Source: Ephydatia muelleri
Taxonomy: Eukaryota; Porifera; Demospongiae; Spongillida; Spongillidae
Length of the DNA stretch: 64,000 nucleotides
Direction: 5' to 3'
Assembly (NCBI GenBank): GCA_013339895.1
Contig: JABACO010000006.1
Location: 5,403,297-5,467,296 of the forward strand
Shown here: positions 37,180 through 49,833 of the stretch, piece after piece
Layout: every line of letters starts with the position of its first letter
How positions within the stretch are numbered: position 1 is the stretch's first letter
Translations under genes and position numbers: made by a program
The notes under the pieces: model-generated
What the model was told of the DNA's origin: nothing
What the model saw: only the letters and a program-made list of their open reading frames with translations
The model's database searches: none

Positions 37180-37405
37180 CCTCCCCTCCTCCCCCTCCCT
37201 CCCCTCCCTCCGAAAAACCCCAGCCCCCCCCGCCCCCCCACCCCCTCCCCCTCCTCCCCCTCCCTCCCGAGCCCCCCTCCCTCCCCCCCAACCCCCTCCT
37301 CCCCCTCCTCCCCTCCTCCACCCCCCTCCCTCCCCCTCCCTCCCCTCCCTCCCTCCCCCTCCCCCCTCCCTCCCCCCTCCCTCACTCACCCCCCTCCCTC
37401 CCCCA
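37180..37405. repeat. Polypyrimidine (CCCTCC) tract
   Basis: Over 200 bp of almost pure C/T on the plus strand, just beyond the last recognisable exon of the left DD3-3-like gene. Gly/Arg/Glu-rich minus-strand ORFs across it are artefacts. Confidence 0.9.
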
Positions 37406-37429
37406 GCCCAATTACTCAATTGCTCAAGG

Positions 37430-38985
37430 TCAAAGTCCCACCAGGTGTTTGGGCAGCTTTGTCCACCTTCCTGGATGATGATCTTGCTCTTCCTGGTCAC
37501 CGGTTTGCTGAAGTGTGTTGTGTCCTGGTGCACATGTAGTTAGTAGGGTCCACCACAGCTGTGTTACTTTCTTAAGTCCAAGGGTCAAAAGTATGTTCCA
37601 AGGCATCATTCACACTCTGACATACTTCATTCCCACGCTGCACTGTGGGTGGTGGGAGGGGCTTCGTGTACAATACATGCATATTGCATGCATTTGCATG
37701 TGGGTGTATGCATGCCTATACTGTATACATGTGTGTGCACATGCACGCATATATATATATATTTATTTATATTTTTCAGGTAGATGTATATCCATTCATA
37801 CATGTACACTGACCAATGTCTAGCACAGCCAAGGACTGTCTGTCTGCTCGAGGCAAGCCGAGGAGGGTCTGGGGGCTGTCCAAGTGGGCTGGGTAGCTGT
37901 TCCCCCAGTGACCACTGGAAGGTCCAGCCTGTCTGTTTCCCTCGACGTAGTTTGGTGGCCTCAGGAGAACCATGTTGGAGCGATCAGTTCCAGCCTTACC
38001 CTGTCCTGCATTGTCCTGAGGATTGGTGTTTGAACCATTCCATCTGATGTGTGTGGAGGAGGGGAGGATAAGGTAGTCGAGAGTGGGAGTGAGGTACAGA
38101 TGACATAGGGAAGGATGATTGCAAAACCTTCACAGAACACACAACGCACTAAGCAGACACACATGTGCCCACTGGGCGGTGTATGTGGAGCACTCACTGA
38201 ATGTGTACGTAAGAGTTGAGGGGTGCAATGAGGATGTCCGGTACAAAGTCGTACTCCACTGCAGGGAACACCTGGACTATATTTCCCCTTTTCCCTCTCA
38301 CGTTCAAGTTGTAGATCGGGGTGTCGGCAAGGTTTGATGGACGGGTGACAATGGAGAAGGAGTGAGACCTGAGATGGAAGTAGAGATAGCAGGCAAGGTC
38401 CAAGCATGATGCTATATATGAAAGCAGGGATTGGAATGTCTACAGTACAACTTCCATTAGTAAATTTCATTATCAAAGCAGCCTAATAAAGCAGTCTGCT
38501 TGACAAATTAGGTATAGTGTAATAGAGCGTTCTCCCTTTGAAATGCTACTGGTGTACTGGGTGCTGAATGCTTTGCTTTGTTTTCACCTGTCTTGAAATG
38601 TTCTTCCAAACTGGTTGGTGTTAATGGCAAGTTGGAAGCCAAGTCCTGGTATGTTATTGAATGGCATAATCACGGGGTTCTGTCTGAATACGTAACCACG
38701 CTAAAGAAGAGGGGAAGGAAACAAAGACAAGAATCATTTACAAGTTCATAATGTGCACATACAGATAGAATCTTACTCCAAAGGCTTGAGCCCTGTTTAG
38801 ACTAAAGTGGGTTTGAGATCCAGAGTGGAGAATGTCTGGCTGGCCTGTTTGACCGTTGGGTTGGTGGCAGTTGTTGATTGGGCATTACCATTCGCTGTGA
38901 GGACTGTACCAGTGACTGTGACTTGACCATTTACATCCTTGCTCACCCATCATAATCCCCTGTCGATATATTGTACCTATAAGAC

Positions 38986-39016
<31 letters not shown>

Positions 39017-39090
39017 CAGAGAGAGAGGATGAGAGAGAGATAGAGAGAGCGAGAGAGAGAGAGGGAGAGAGAGAGATAGAGAGAGAGACG

Positions 39091-39138
<48 letters not shown>

Positions 39139-41839
39139 GGAGTAGAACGTAATTGAAGCGAGCGACAGAACGAGATGAATAGATCCTACACGTAATGATA
39201 GCCATACGACACATATAACCTGCTCCTACTCTGCTCTACCTGACACGAAGTACACAGCTCTGACTCGGTGTGTTGGGGATGGTCCAGTTGTAGTAGTTGG
39301 GGTGGCCTGGGACAGATTTACCATTTCCAAGGTGATTATCTCTGCTCCAGGGGGCTTTGATGCAGACTGGAGCTTCTAGACCGTTCTGTGGTGGGAACTC
39401 TGTCCACACTCCTCCCGCAGCCTAGTGGGGAATGGAATGTAACACAAGTGAATTGAAAATTATGTTTGAACCATTTTGGCTATGATAAGGAATACATATA
39501 ATAGGAGAGGTATATTCAATGCCACCCTACCACGCAATCATCGTCATTATTTGGGATGGTGGTGCCTTTACTGCCTACACAGGCGTAGCGAGACTTGACA
39601 TTGGCACTCTCTGATCTGTAGTACTCGCATCGCTTGAGGTCATTGGTGAGAACAGCAATGTCCTGGGGAGGAGGGAGGTGTCATATTGGTCGACATTGGG
39701 TTTCCGCACACAAACAGCTGGGAGCAAGGAGGCCAAAAGCAGGGAGGGACAATCTTCTAATATTCTACTCCACCCTGATGCCACAAAAAACACAGGGGTG
39801 CTTACCACCCATGGTGTAGGGTGCCAGTAAGGGTAATAGTCCCGCTCCTCGGGGCACTCATACCCACGCCTTGTTCCTGCTTCATTCTGACGGGTGTAGA
39901 TGGCACTGTCACCATTTAGTTTCTGTGGTTGTTTGGAGATGGAGTAAGGTTAGGCTATAAGTGTTTGTACATAGTCTGTGCATGTGTGTGTACATAGTCC
40001 ATGCATGTGTGTGTGTGTGTGGGGGGGGGGGGGGGCTTATTTCCACGTTTTCAACCTGCAGATGAACAGCACTCTCTGATTCCAGAGTGATACATGTGTA
40101 GAAAGGCCACTGGAGCCATTTATTGCAATCACATTACTTTAGCCATATCCACGATATCAAACTTTGTGTATTGATATGCACGTCAAGATCTAAATCAAGA
40201 ATTTGGAAACAGCATACGCGTTTTGAATTAATATTTCGAGCTGTAACCTTAATTAATCCACATCGTATAAACCATCATCGCGCCACGGAATGCATACAAT
40301 ATAGCGACAGACATAGAAAGCGCTCCAACTTCATGATTTTATAAGACTGCATGCACGCAATTGGTCAGAGATACAAAAGCATTAGCATGCGGTCGTTTGA
40401 GTTGGAAGCAGGCCGACCAAAGAATATTCAAGATGGACGCTGAAATACACTGAGGTCGATCACATTGTACTATATGTTAGGTCAATCGAAATCCAATCCT
40501 CAGGATTAAGACGGTGACATTGATTGTATTTCAACCTTGGATTGATCTTTTATCTGTCATATTTCGACTTAGGAAAATTGGATTTATTTATTGTCTATTA
40601 ATTCGGATTTCAACAGTTTGGATTGATCTCTTCTATACCATGCTGCTTATGCTAACCAGATACTATTTATCATCAGATGCTCATGGGGATGGGTCATGTA
40701 TATCCATGGAGATGGTCATAATCGATTCGCATGGAGTTAACCTTGCATAGAGGCGCAATATTTGCGTCAAATATGTGTTTACTGTTACCAAAGAATTCTT
40801 CAAGAACCCTTTGAAAAGTTATACTAATTTGAAATTCTCCATGCATGAAGATAGTATAATTTTTCAATGGCGGGTCTCATTTATATTGTTTAAAGCCCCT
40901 TTCTTCTTATGGAATACCTCTGTTGCCACGTTTAGCGTGATTTTGAACAACTCTACTTTAGTTAAACAAAACATATTTCAGCATGCATTGGTGAATGTGC
41001 ACACACGCACGGCTGTTTGTTTTATTAAGCCAAAGTTCTCCACTTTAGGTGCTATCTCCAATGAGCTCAGGATTGCACTAAAATACCTTTTCGGATTGCC
41101 ACATAAATTTGGATTGACGGTGGCTCTTGATTTTTTACTGCGCGCGCATGCAGGTACACACGCTACGGTCTATACGGCCAAAGCTGTACAGTTTTTGGCG
41201 AGAGCTTAAGTTATTAATGGAATAAAAATTAATCGATTTGAACAAATTCCTCGTGACGTGATTTAGAGTCATGATTGACAAGTGTGCCTGTTTTAGAGCA
41301 CTATTTCAAAGGACTTCAAAATGATATAGTTGCCCGGGACCCCCCTCCTCCCCCACCCACCCCACCCACGTGCACGATCTTGGCCACGCCCGCATGGTTT
41401 ATTGTACAATTAACCGTACAGCTTTTTTTTTTCCTTCCTACCTTCCTACCTAGGCCGCACTACAGTATGCATGATACGTACTGCTGCTTATTTATATGCC
41501 TTTACATTTTTGCATGCAATGTTAAAAACCGAGACGCCTAGTAGACGAGAAGCACAAAGGCTGTCTTCCACGAGCTGCTTATTATTTCCGATTAAAAAAA
41601 TGGCGAGCCGAGCATTCAACGAAGATTTCTACGTTAAACCCTGTCATCGCCGGCCCACCAAATTAACGTCCGCACCATATAGCCCCTTTACGTACATACA
41701 TGTTAGTGCGCATGGCTCTCGCGCGTGCATATGTATTGTTAAACGCACTCGGTCAGCTGTGAACAGGCCTAGATTCCTGTTACGAAGCTTGCAGTCCTGG
41801 TAGTAGTTGTAACTCTCATGCATTCCGTATCTAAAAGGG

Positions 41840-41871
<32 letters not shown>

Positions 41872-42512
41872 AGGGAGACGAAAGACGAAGCCCCAGTTAA
41901 CGATACGTCACAACGACTCCCTGAACACATGCACACACACGTCCTACACTTACACCAAGTTCTTGGACTCCGTAGGGTTTTCGGGTATGGTACTGCATAG
42001 AAATGGAGGGATGGTTATCCCGGTTTGGCAGGCGCTTGTATGAGCACAACTTACGTTGTCGAGGTTCCATCCCTAACGAGCGGTCCACACATGTACTGTA
42101 TAATGATCTCACAGTTGGCGTTCTGATCTCCGCACGAGTGCTGGTTAGTCCACTCGATGGGCAGGACGGACCCGCTATAGTAGTAAAGGCCTGCCGCGTT
42201 GTAACCGCCCCTGTCGTTGTTCTGGGAGTCGAACAGTCTGTTACAGTGACAGGAGGATAGGGGTTGGCGGATACATTCAATAAACTTATCCGTTTTGCTT
42301 TACGTAGCGCCTTTACCTGTTTGCGTTGTCTCGCTCTCGATTGGCCTCGGCCAGGCGATTGTTTGAACCCCTACACAGAGTAAAAAGTAAAAATGTTAAA
42401 ACGACTCTTTCCCCAATTGTATTTAGCGCTGTCTCTTATACCTTGGGTTATGTAGGTACAAGTCGCTGTGTACCACGGCCACCAGCGAAGCCAGTAGCAT
42501 AGCTATCTTCAT
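37430..42512 (-). CDS. DD3-3: Secreted DD3-3 family protein, left copy (possibly degenerate)
   Basis: Homologue of the plus-strand neighbour. Exons with matching GT-AG borders: 42442-42512 (signal peptide [16 protein letters not shown] then DLYLHNPR), 42317-42370, 42055-42237 ([13 protein letters not shown]), 41954-41992, 39806-39922 ([15 protein letters not shown]), 39531-39662, 39240-39421 ([20 protein letters not shown]), 38947-38976 ([10 protein letters not shown]), 38588-38700 ([12 protein letters not shown]), 38198-38368 ([15 protein letters not shown]), 37814-38043. A C-terminal piece near 37490-37650 reads [17 protein letters not shown]. Problems: no exon found for the FDYYDDCN to GLFTAD segment between 39923 and 41953, an unresolved exon near 38.8-38.9 kb, and a stop plus a frameshift in the last piece. 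Either exons are unrecognised, or the assembly has indels, or the gene is decaying. Confidence 0.8.
38984..39136. repeat. (GA)n microsatellite
   Basis: About 150 bp of GAGAGA with sparse interruptions in an intron of the left DD3-3-like gene. It sits just before the acceptor of the YNIST exon as read on the minus strand. Confidence 0.95.
39923..41953. other. Large intron or lost-exon interval of the left DD3-3-like gene
   Basis: No DD3-3 exon recognised on the minus strand, although about 80 residues of the protein are unaccounted for. It contains a poly-G run at 41842-41870, another at about 40021-40035, and otherwise AT-rich DNA. A 144-codon plus-strand ORF at 40775-41209 starts at GTG and shows no recognised domain. 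Confidence 0.6.
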
Positions 42513-42837
42513 GTTTGCAAGAACTCGAACTTCTGCAGGAAAACAAACGTACAGAGCTATACTAAGTTTTGCGCGGCGCGCTGCGCTATTTCAGGAGCTC
42601 GCGAACCGGAAACGCAGGCAACGGTTAAGCACATGTTTCGCGCAATAGCGCCACTCAGCTGCTGTACCAAAACCGCTTTATAGTTGTTTACAAAGAACAT
42701 TTCGGTCCGAAATAATTGGCTTCGTTAATTAAAACAACTACGATACCCACCTTACAAGGACAAAGCGAGCATGGCTTCATTAGTTGAAAGGGATATATAC
42801 TCCCGTGATAGTCATTGCGAAGCATATTACACTCGGG
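42513..42837. promoter_or_regulatory. Shared divergent promoter region of the DD3-3-like pair
   Basis: Only 325 bp separate the two start ATGs (42512 on minus, 42838 on plus). The interval is locally GC- and CpG-richer near 42565-42660, with TTTCGCGC (an E2F-type sequence) near 42634 and GCGCGGCGCGC near 42577. A bidirectional promoter is inferred from the geometry. Confidence 0.55.
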
Positions 42838-45800
42838 ATGCTACTGCGCTTCGCTTGTCTGCTGTGTGTGGCTGTATCGCTGTGCCTCGGGGACGTGTAT
42901 ATGCACAACCCTCGCGGTAGCAACAACCGCTTGAACGAGCAGAGCGCGAACAGAAATAACGGCGACAGACTGTTTGACTCGCAGGTGAGGCATATTCCCT
43001 ACCGTTCTCCTACAAGGACGCGCGGCTAAATAATGCAGCAGCATGATTACAAGATTGACGCCATCATGTGCGCAGAATTGTCACTCTAATGTAAAGGATT
43101 TTATTGGTAAAGTCAATATTGAAGGTCTTTTTATTCACCAGCATTCAGCTGGTTCAATTAATGAAGTAAGCGCGGCTATATAGTCCCATGTCCATGCATC
43201 AAAATCTGTAGCGCGATTTCATGTTTGCACGGTAGTGCATGGCCCCGAACCAATTAATTAACGCTATGCAATAAATGGATTAGGAACATTGTAATTTTGA
43301 TAATACATAATGAGGACTGCACGCTAGAAAGTAGTCTGTGTTCTAATGAGATGCAGCTCGCTTGATATGCAGAGCGCATGCAAGAGCGATGTAAACCCGG
43401 TATAACAGCCTTGCACGGCATATGTCAGCGCGACCTGTTTACGTTCATGCATTATGTACATGTAGTACAGGATCTGCACGATGAACACTTTCTTATTCAG
43501 AATAACAATCGTGGTGGCTACAACGCTGGAGACAGTCTCACGAGTAACAGAGGATTTACAACTGAGGAGCAGATTTATCGCATGGTAAGGCTAGCTTATG
43601 CAACAAGCGCGTGTATTAGAATAAGAAGGAATGGGGAGGGTGGCGCCGAAGACACCCCTAGGGAAGCCAGCGTTTCACCTACGATCGTCAAATTACACCC
43701 ACACTTTTGTTCTTGCGCCACACAATACACTCCTAAAGATGTTTGAATTCGCTTCCATTGGTCATTTATAATACTATCTGACACTCTCACTCGCCCTCCA
43801 TCCCCGATGCTTTCCCGCCGCAGAAATACTTCCAAAGTGGAAGCGAAGACTCTGGAGGCGGCGAGTCTCTTCTGACCATCGAATGGACCAACCAGCACGG
43901 GTGCGGTGGAAACGAGGACACGGACCCCCATAAGCTCAACTGTAACATTGTAATCCAGATGATGGTCCAAGACAACGTAGAGCGTAAGGCCGCAATTATT
44001 ATTATCATTATTATTATTGAAATAAAATATAATTTCACATGTACATGTACAACACACACAAAATGACACCTAAAATTAATCAGTTAACCCGGAACGACAC
44101 AGTACGGCCCTAGCTACTGATCTCACTAGAGAGATGATGATGATTATTATTTTATAATACACTAAAATAGAATTATAATAGTATACCGTAATAGCAGTCA
44201 TTATTGTTATAATACACAGTGACACAATATCATAAACTACTATAGACAGGTTAATGATATCAAGCCATCTTTGGCCTTTTTTAAAAATACATTTAGAAAT
44301 ATAGAAGATGTCTCTAAGGGTCTTATATATATATGCTTGATCGTGACAGCATAGTGCATGTGTAGAACTCAGTGCCTTCAGTTTCGAGGACGAAGACTGA
44401 TCTGACTCTTGCATCAGGATGAAGCAAAAAGATATCCCAGAATTAACCTGGCTCGGTTATGATGTGGCACAAACGCAATACATTTCAGTACGTATAGATT
44501 ACGTCATCATTTGTGTACGGCAAAAGAGCGGCAACAGCGAAATATTGTTCTATACAAAAGCCACTTTGTTATGCAATAGTAAACCTTAACCGATGTTCTT
44601 CTATCTTCAAAATCTTTCATGCTTCTTACTGGGTTTGTACGATGACGCGAAATTAATTTGTTTCATGCGAAACATGCAGAATCTATTATGTACGTTTCTT
44701 TTTTTTTTTTGTTTTTGTTACTGTCGACACATGCAGTGACAGCTACTAACAAAGCCAGTCGCGTGCATGATGGTACCGCCACCGACACCCAGACCTTCAC
44801 CCCTCCCGCCAGCAGGACCACAGAAACCAACGCTCAACACAAGGCCCGTGCCGACCAGGCATCCCTCACCAGAGGACTGCACGAGAGCTTCGATTACTAC
44901 GACGACTGCAACATGAGAACGCGAAACAAGGGTAAAACTAACCACATTATTGGGTCTCCACCCAATCGCCTCATCCCTCCCACGTTCACACACTGCAGGC
45001 CTCTTTACGGCCGACCAGAACCTCGGGAACAACAACTTTGGAATCAGTTCAGCCGCCTACACCCGCCAGAATGCCAACGGAAACAGGCGTGGCTATGAGT
45101 GCCCCGAGGAGCGGGACTACTACCCTTACTGGCATCCCTCTCCCTGGATTGATGTGGCCATCCTCACTGACAACGTCTCTCGGTGTGCCTACTACCAGGC
45201 CCAGAGCTTCAACGTGATGCCCAAGGGACTCTGTCGCCAGATGTACAGCGATGGCGGAGTTAGGCCTTGGTCCGAATTTAACACCTACAGCACTTGCGTT
45301 GCCAATGGTGGTAAGCACATGCAGGCATGTGTTGGGAAGGAGAGTGCCGTTCCGTGTGTAGGAAAGATTCTGGAGTTTTTAGCATTTAAAACTATAGCAT
45401 TGATTTGACATGATAACTTCTGCACATGCACAGGTAGCTGGTGGGTTGTTCGATCTTACATTGATATTGAAAGTGTAACGAAGCGTGACTGTGTTCTGAG
45501 GAATGGAACCGACGGTTACATCCGGTACTGGGATTCGCCCACGTTTGAAGGCGTGGCCACTTGCCTTGTAGCTCCCAAAGTGCCGACATGCACATTGGCA
45601 CCTTGGTCCAGGGTTAATCACCTTGGCAACGGGAGAGATGGAGTTCCCTTGAACTACACTTGGACCATTCCTTACTTTCCATCTGGCAATGCCAAGCTAG
45701 CTGTGGTCAGGCTAAGGTAAGTCCACTAGTAGCAAGAACCTAGGTTTGGAGGAAGAAGAGAGGTGGGGATTCGTATACACTCAGAACGAGAGTGTGTTAC

Positions 45801-47347
45801 TGTAGTTGACATAAATGAGAATCTATGTGTGGAGTGTGAGAAACAGAGTGGACAGTGTTGAGGTTTGAAGTGGAGTAGAATGAGAATCTAGGAGCATGAT
45901 ATGTGTAAGGAGAGAGATGGTCCCAGCTATATATGCATGGGATGTTCATCGATGTGTCCTCTTGCTCACGCATTCACCTGTAGGTACAACATATCCACAG
46001 ACGACTACAACCCATGGGCCACTGACTCATCAAGGAACCAGAATGCGTAAGTCGGCTTGTGCAAACAGGGTGGGGGTGTGATACTAGCAGTGTGGGATCA
46101 TCAGCAGTAGTTTACTGCATGTGTTCATTAGCTCACTTTCCTCCCTACACTAACTATTTCACTCCATGCTTCATCTTCTTCGTATCAGGGCACAGGGTAC
46201 AGTGTCTCCCGTCACCCAGAATCCACTCATTGACATTGGCGCCACCTCCAAGACATCCCTGCGCCTGGCAATAAACACAGCCCAGTTTGGTCGCACATTC
46301 CAGGACCGGAGTCACGTGATGGAGCTACTGCCACGCCCCTCGAGAATCCCCAACTGCACACTGTACAACCTGAATGTGAGGGGGAAGAGGGGGAACATTG
46401 TCCAGACGTACCCAGCAGTGGAGTACGACTTCATTCCCAACCGTCTGACCGTATCGAAGGACGACTGCGTGCACATCCAGTGGACTGGTGAGTGTAATAA
46501 GAGTGGGGGTCGGTCCGTGCGTGCTGCGCGGAGTGGGGTCGGTGCACAATTTAGTAATAAAGGTGCTTCAATCAATTGCCTGATCTTCGTCCTTCAGGCT
46601 CCAATACTCACAACAATGGCAACCCAGCTGGTGATGGACAGGCAGGGGATGCAGGAGAAGGGCTTACAGGTATGTATGTCTCCATTCCCTAGATAGAGCT
46701 CCACCCTACTGTATCAAAGTGTCCCATGCACACATGCTTTCCTTTGACATGGTGCGTGGAGAGATTGATCCTCACAGGGCTTGGAGGTGCATGATTGATA
46801 AAAGCTGTCCTATATAGGTGGAAACTAACTATCCTTGTTGTTTCAAACTCACATATATTGCACAAAGCGTCAATACATGGCGCTTTTATTTTAACACCGG
46901 CATGCATTTGCCCATACACGCATGGTTTCTATTCAATTGTATATTTCTAATAAACCAGGCACGGATCGCACCAATGTTTTGGAGTCTCCCAACACCAACT
47001 CCAACTACCCCACTCCGTGGGAGAGCTCCTCCATGTTTAACAACGACGCGCTCAAAGTCCTCTGGGTTCCCCCTTACTGGAGCAAGGCCGCCAGCGCCAT
47101 GCGACCGATTGACGTGGGCGTAGCCTTCGCGACCGCTGGGAACTTTCAGTGCTTTGCGGGATGCCACTACAGTGCCAGCACCCTAACCGGCATGTACGGG
47201 GCGATTGACCCTCTACTGAACACCGTGTCCGCATCCTTCCAGGGAATGGTGCTGCAATTTGCCCCGGGGGAATACAACTACCTGTGCACCCGGAACAACA
47301 ACTTCTCCAACAGGAGCCAGAAGGGACAGCTGACGGTGAAGGCATAA
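42838..47347 (+). CDS. DD3-3: Secreted DD3-3 family protein, complete, 10 exons
   Basis: Predicted secreted protein of 667 aa, similar to the Dictyostelium DD3-3 family found across invertebrates; biochemical role unknown. Exons: 42838-42984, 43501-43584, 43824-43983, 44737-44931, 44999-45310, 45434-45716, 45984-46046, 46189-46487, 46598-46669, 46959-47347. They sum to 2004 nt with matching phases and [21 protein letters not shown] is a signal peptide and the mature N-terminus starts [14 protein letters not shown]. Further landmarks: [36 protein letters not shown]-like Cys-rich middle, [26 protein letters not shown] and a C-terminal [18 protein letters not shown] that looks cupredoxin-like. 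An in-frame ATG at 42784 would extend the N-terminus but lacks signal character. A TGxTG-poor promoter is shared with the left copy. Confidence 0.9.
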
Positions 47348-48149
47348 AGAGACAAATGCAATGTAGTAGTATTAGATGAGTGACATGCAGAAACATTCCG
47401 TAGTTATAAGCAATTTTGGGTAGTTATTTCTGTCAAGTTGCAACTTTTGCTGACCAATCGCAGGTGCGCCTGGCCCCAAAGCGACCAGTTAGCTTCGAAG
47501 CATAATGCTTTCAGTGTGCAGATTTTAAAGAGGGTGGGTTTAAAAGTTAATACCATATAGCAAAGTTCTGTAGCGTGCGGACTCCAAACGAATTCTCTTC
47601 AGTAAGCCACAACCGCGTAAGACACGTAATTAACACGCAATTCTTCTATCTGTGACGTAAGGTAGCACCCCCAATAATTGGCACTCCCGTTCCTAGTACG
47701 TGAGATTTCCTATACGCGGATTTTCGGTACCGGAGATAAAGCGAGAAGTTGCGATAGAGATAAGACGAAAAGGATGTATACGATATAACTCTTGACTACG
47801 TGGAATCTACCCTCAGGCCTGCAAAAAATAAGACAAGTGTGCCATTCGCTAAGGACCAAAGCAGTACCGAGTGCAAGATGGGCAGCTATAGCGAGTATCA
47901 ACAGAAATCTAATAATGGGGATGCGCTTTATATAAGAAGACAAGAAGGCAGATCATTAATGGTTGCCACATCGGACCAGCGGGAAACCGTAAAGGTCGCG
48001 CGACAGAACACATGTGATGATGCAAAATTATTCCTGGCCACAATTATCAAAGGATGTATGTGACAATTTGGGTAACTAAAGCATTTCTCTTATCATTTAA
48101 TGCCGCGTCAGCATTTCCTCATTTGTTCTTTTAAAAAATATATATTTCT
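47348..48149. other. Intergenic region after the DD3-3 pair
   Basis: Probably includes the 3' UTR. A plus-strand 88-codon frame (47800-48063) ends shortly before the integrase fragment. It may be a remnant of the same element, but I recognise no motif in it. Confidence 0.45.
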
Positions 48150-48465
48150 GTGTCTACCAGGTGCTGGATTGTGATCAATGTCAGAAGACGAAAAGAAAAT
48201 TTGATCATCCATCTGGAGAGCTTTATTTTGTACCAGTTTCCAACAATAACTGGATGGAAGCAGATAGGAATAGACTCATTGGGCCGGCCATTGGCAACAA
48301 TCACAAATGGTAACAAGTATTATAGTCGTTACAGATTACTTTTCTAAGTGGCTAGAAGCACAGGCATCTCCAACAAAAGAAGCCATTAGTGTTACAGAGT
48401 TTCTAAATGACCTCATCCTTTGTCATGGGTACTCGTAACAGTATCTGATCAGGGGTTGTAATCAG
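48150..48465 (+). mobile_element. Retroelement integrase fragment (Ty3/Gypsy-type), frame-broken
   Basis: Three consecutive frames read a zinc-finger-end piece (VLDCDQCQKTKRKFDHPSGE), then GWKQIGIDSLGRPLATITNG, then VVTDYFSKWLEAQASPTKEA and LNDLILCHGYS. The arrangement C-x2-C, GIDSLGPL and DYFSKW matches the start of the integrase core of Gypsy-like elements. At least two frameshifts and a stop near 48438 show it is dead. No LTR or polymerase part was found beside it. Confidence 0.75.
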
Positions 48466-48677
48466 GTATGTCCACACACATTCTATAGAAATTGTCAGGT
48501 TGTCAATCATCTTCGGAACTTAACAGGCATTGAGCACAGAGTTGCAAGTCCATATCATGAGTAGTGATTTAATCAAACACTAAAATGTTCCCTGATTCAA
48601 GTAGTAAAATAACTGGGATGATCACACTCAGAAAATCATGTTTAGCTACAGGTGTGTTTGCATGATAATATTTACCT

Positions 48678-48927
48678 ATATATGGGATCGTTTCTGCGAA
48701 AAGGACATACATTATAAATTTTCCAGTACGCGCAATAGAAATGTAATGCTTGCATTGAAATGCATGGCTAATTAAAAATTCAGAGCCTTACAACTCCATG
48801 ACAGATACTCAGTGCGTAAGAAGCAATGCATAAATGACATTTCAGACTTCTAGAACATCAAAGAATTTGAAATATTGAAATAAAAAACATGCGTTAGGTC
48901 CTTTTTGCGGAAACAATCCCATATATA
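48678..48927. mobile_element. MITE-like element with ~30-bp terminal inverted repeats
   Basis: Left end TATATATGGGATCGTTTC and then TGCGAAAAGGAC; right end GTCCTTTTTGCGGAAAC and then AATCCCATATATA, imperfectly complementary. About 250 bp, no ORF. A segment at 21735-21815 (TCTAGAATATCAAAAAACGC then GATCCCTTTTCACGG) resembles its right half. Confidence 0.7.
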
Positions 48928-49833
48928 ACATCCGTTCATGCTTCTACTGGCTATACCCCTTTTTTCTAATACATTTTCGAGAGGCTAAGTTTTCAGTCTG
49001 CATGAGTTCATGTGCAGATGCAAAGTGCTATGGGTGGTAACACATCACCACAGAATCTGAACACTATACATATGGATGATCTTCAGGAACAATATCGTGC
49101 CAAGGCTACACCTCTGTGCACAAAAAAAACACAACACAAATTCTATATTTAAAGTATAGGGGACAAGGTATTGGAGTTAAATGCAAAATTCGTCAAAGAA
49201 TGGCAGGTAAATATGGCTTGGCCTTAAATCATTCACAAAGACCTAGACAAGGGTAGATATTGCCTGAAAACATTGCACAGTGGTTTAAGACCATGACATG
49301 GGGTCAGGATATAATGTCAGACTTTATTTTTAAAAATTGTTTTAAACTCCCTGAGGTATCATAATTTGTGCTCCAACTTCAAATTAGACCTTATATTGGC
49401 CCTGATAGCCAAGTGCAAAGTATTAAATTGAGGTAAATGTGGTCAACAGATGTATTTGTGTGTTACGGATTATTTTAAAATCACTGTGAGTGATGGAAAG
49501 TAAATAAAGTAGACATATATTCTTAAAGCCTTCTTACAGATGCTGGTATAATTTTTATACGCATAGCTCGTCACAGAACTTCAATTTAATTGGATTACTC
49601 AGTTGCGGAATGTAATAAAATCACGTGCAACCGCCTAAGGGAACAAACGGGTGAAATAGGGCGGCCTTCTCAAGCAAAGTAATATAGTAAAAGCCTTCTG
49701 CTATTAAATGCCTACCTATTAACACGCGCCGCTTCTTGCCGCTTCAAAGTTTGGATTTTTAAAAACGCTCTAAACACGAGCTACTAACGATACAACGTTG
49801 TTAATAATCGCAACTAAACTTGCTTTTGTAATT

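Noticed and set aside
37092..37533. Gly/Arg/Glu-rich minus-strand ORFs
   Set aside because: Translation of a polypyrimidine tract next to the DD3-3 3' end; low complexity.
40775..41209. 144-codon plus-strand ORF
   Set aside because: It begins at GTG, has no recognisable domain and no splice context, and lies opposite a DD3-3 intron; most likely chance.
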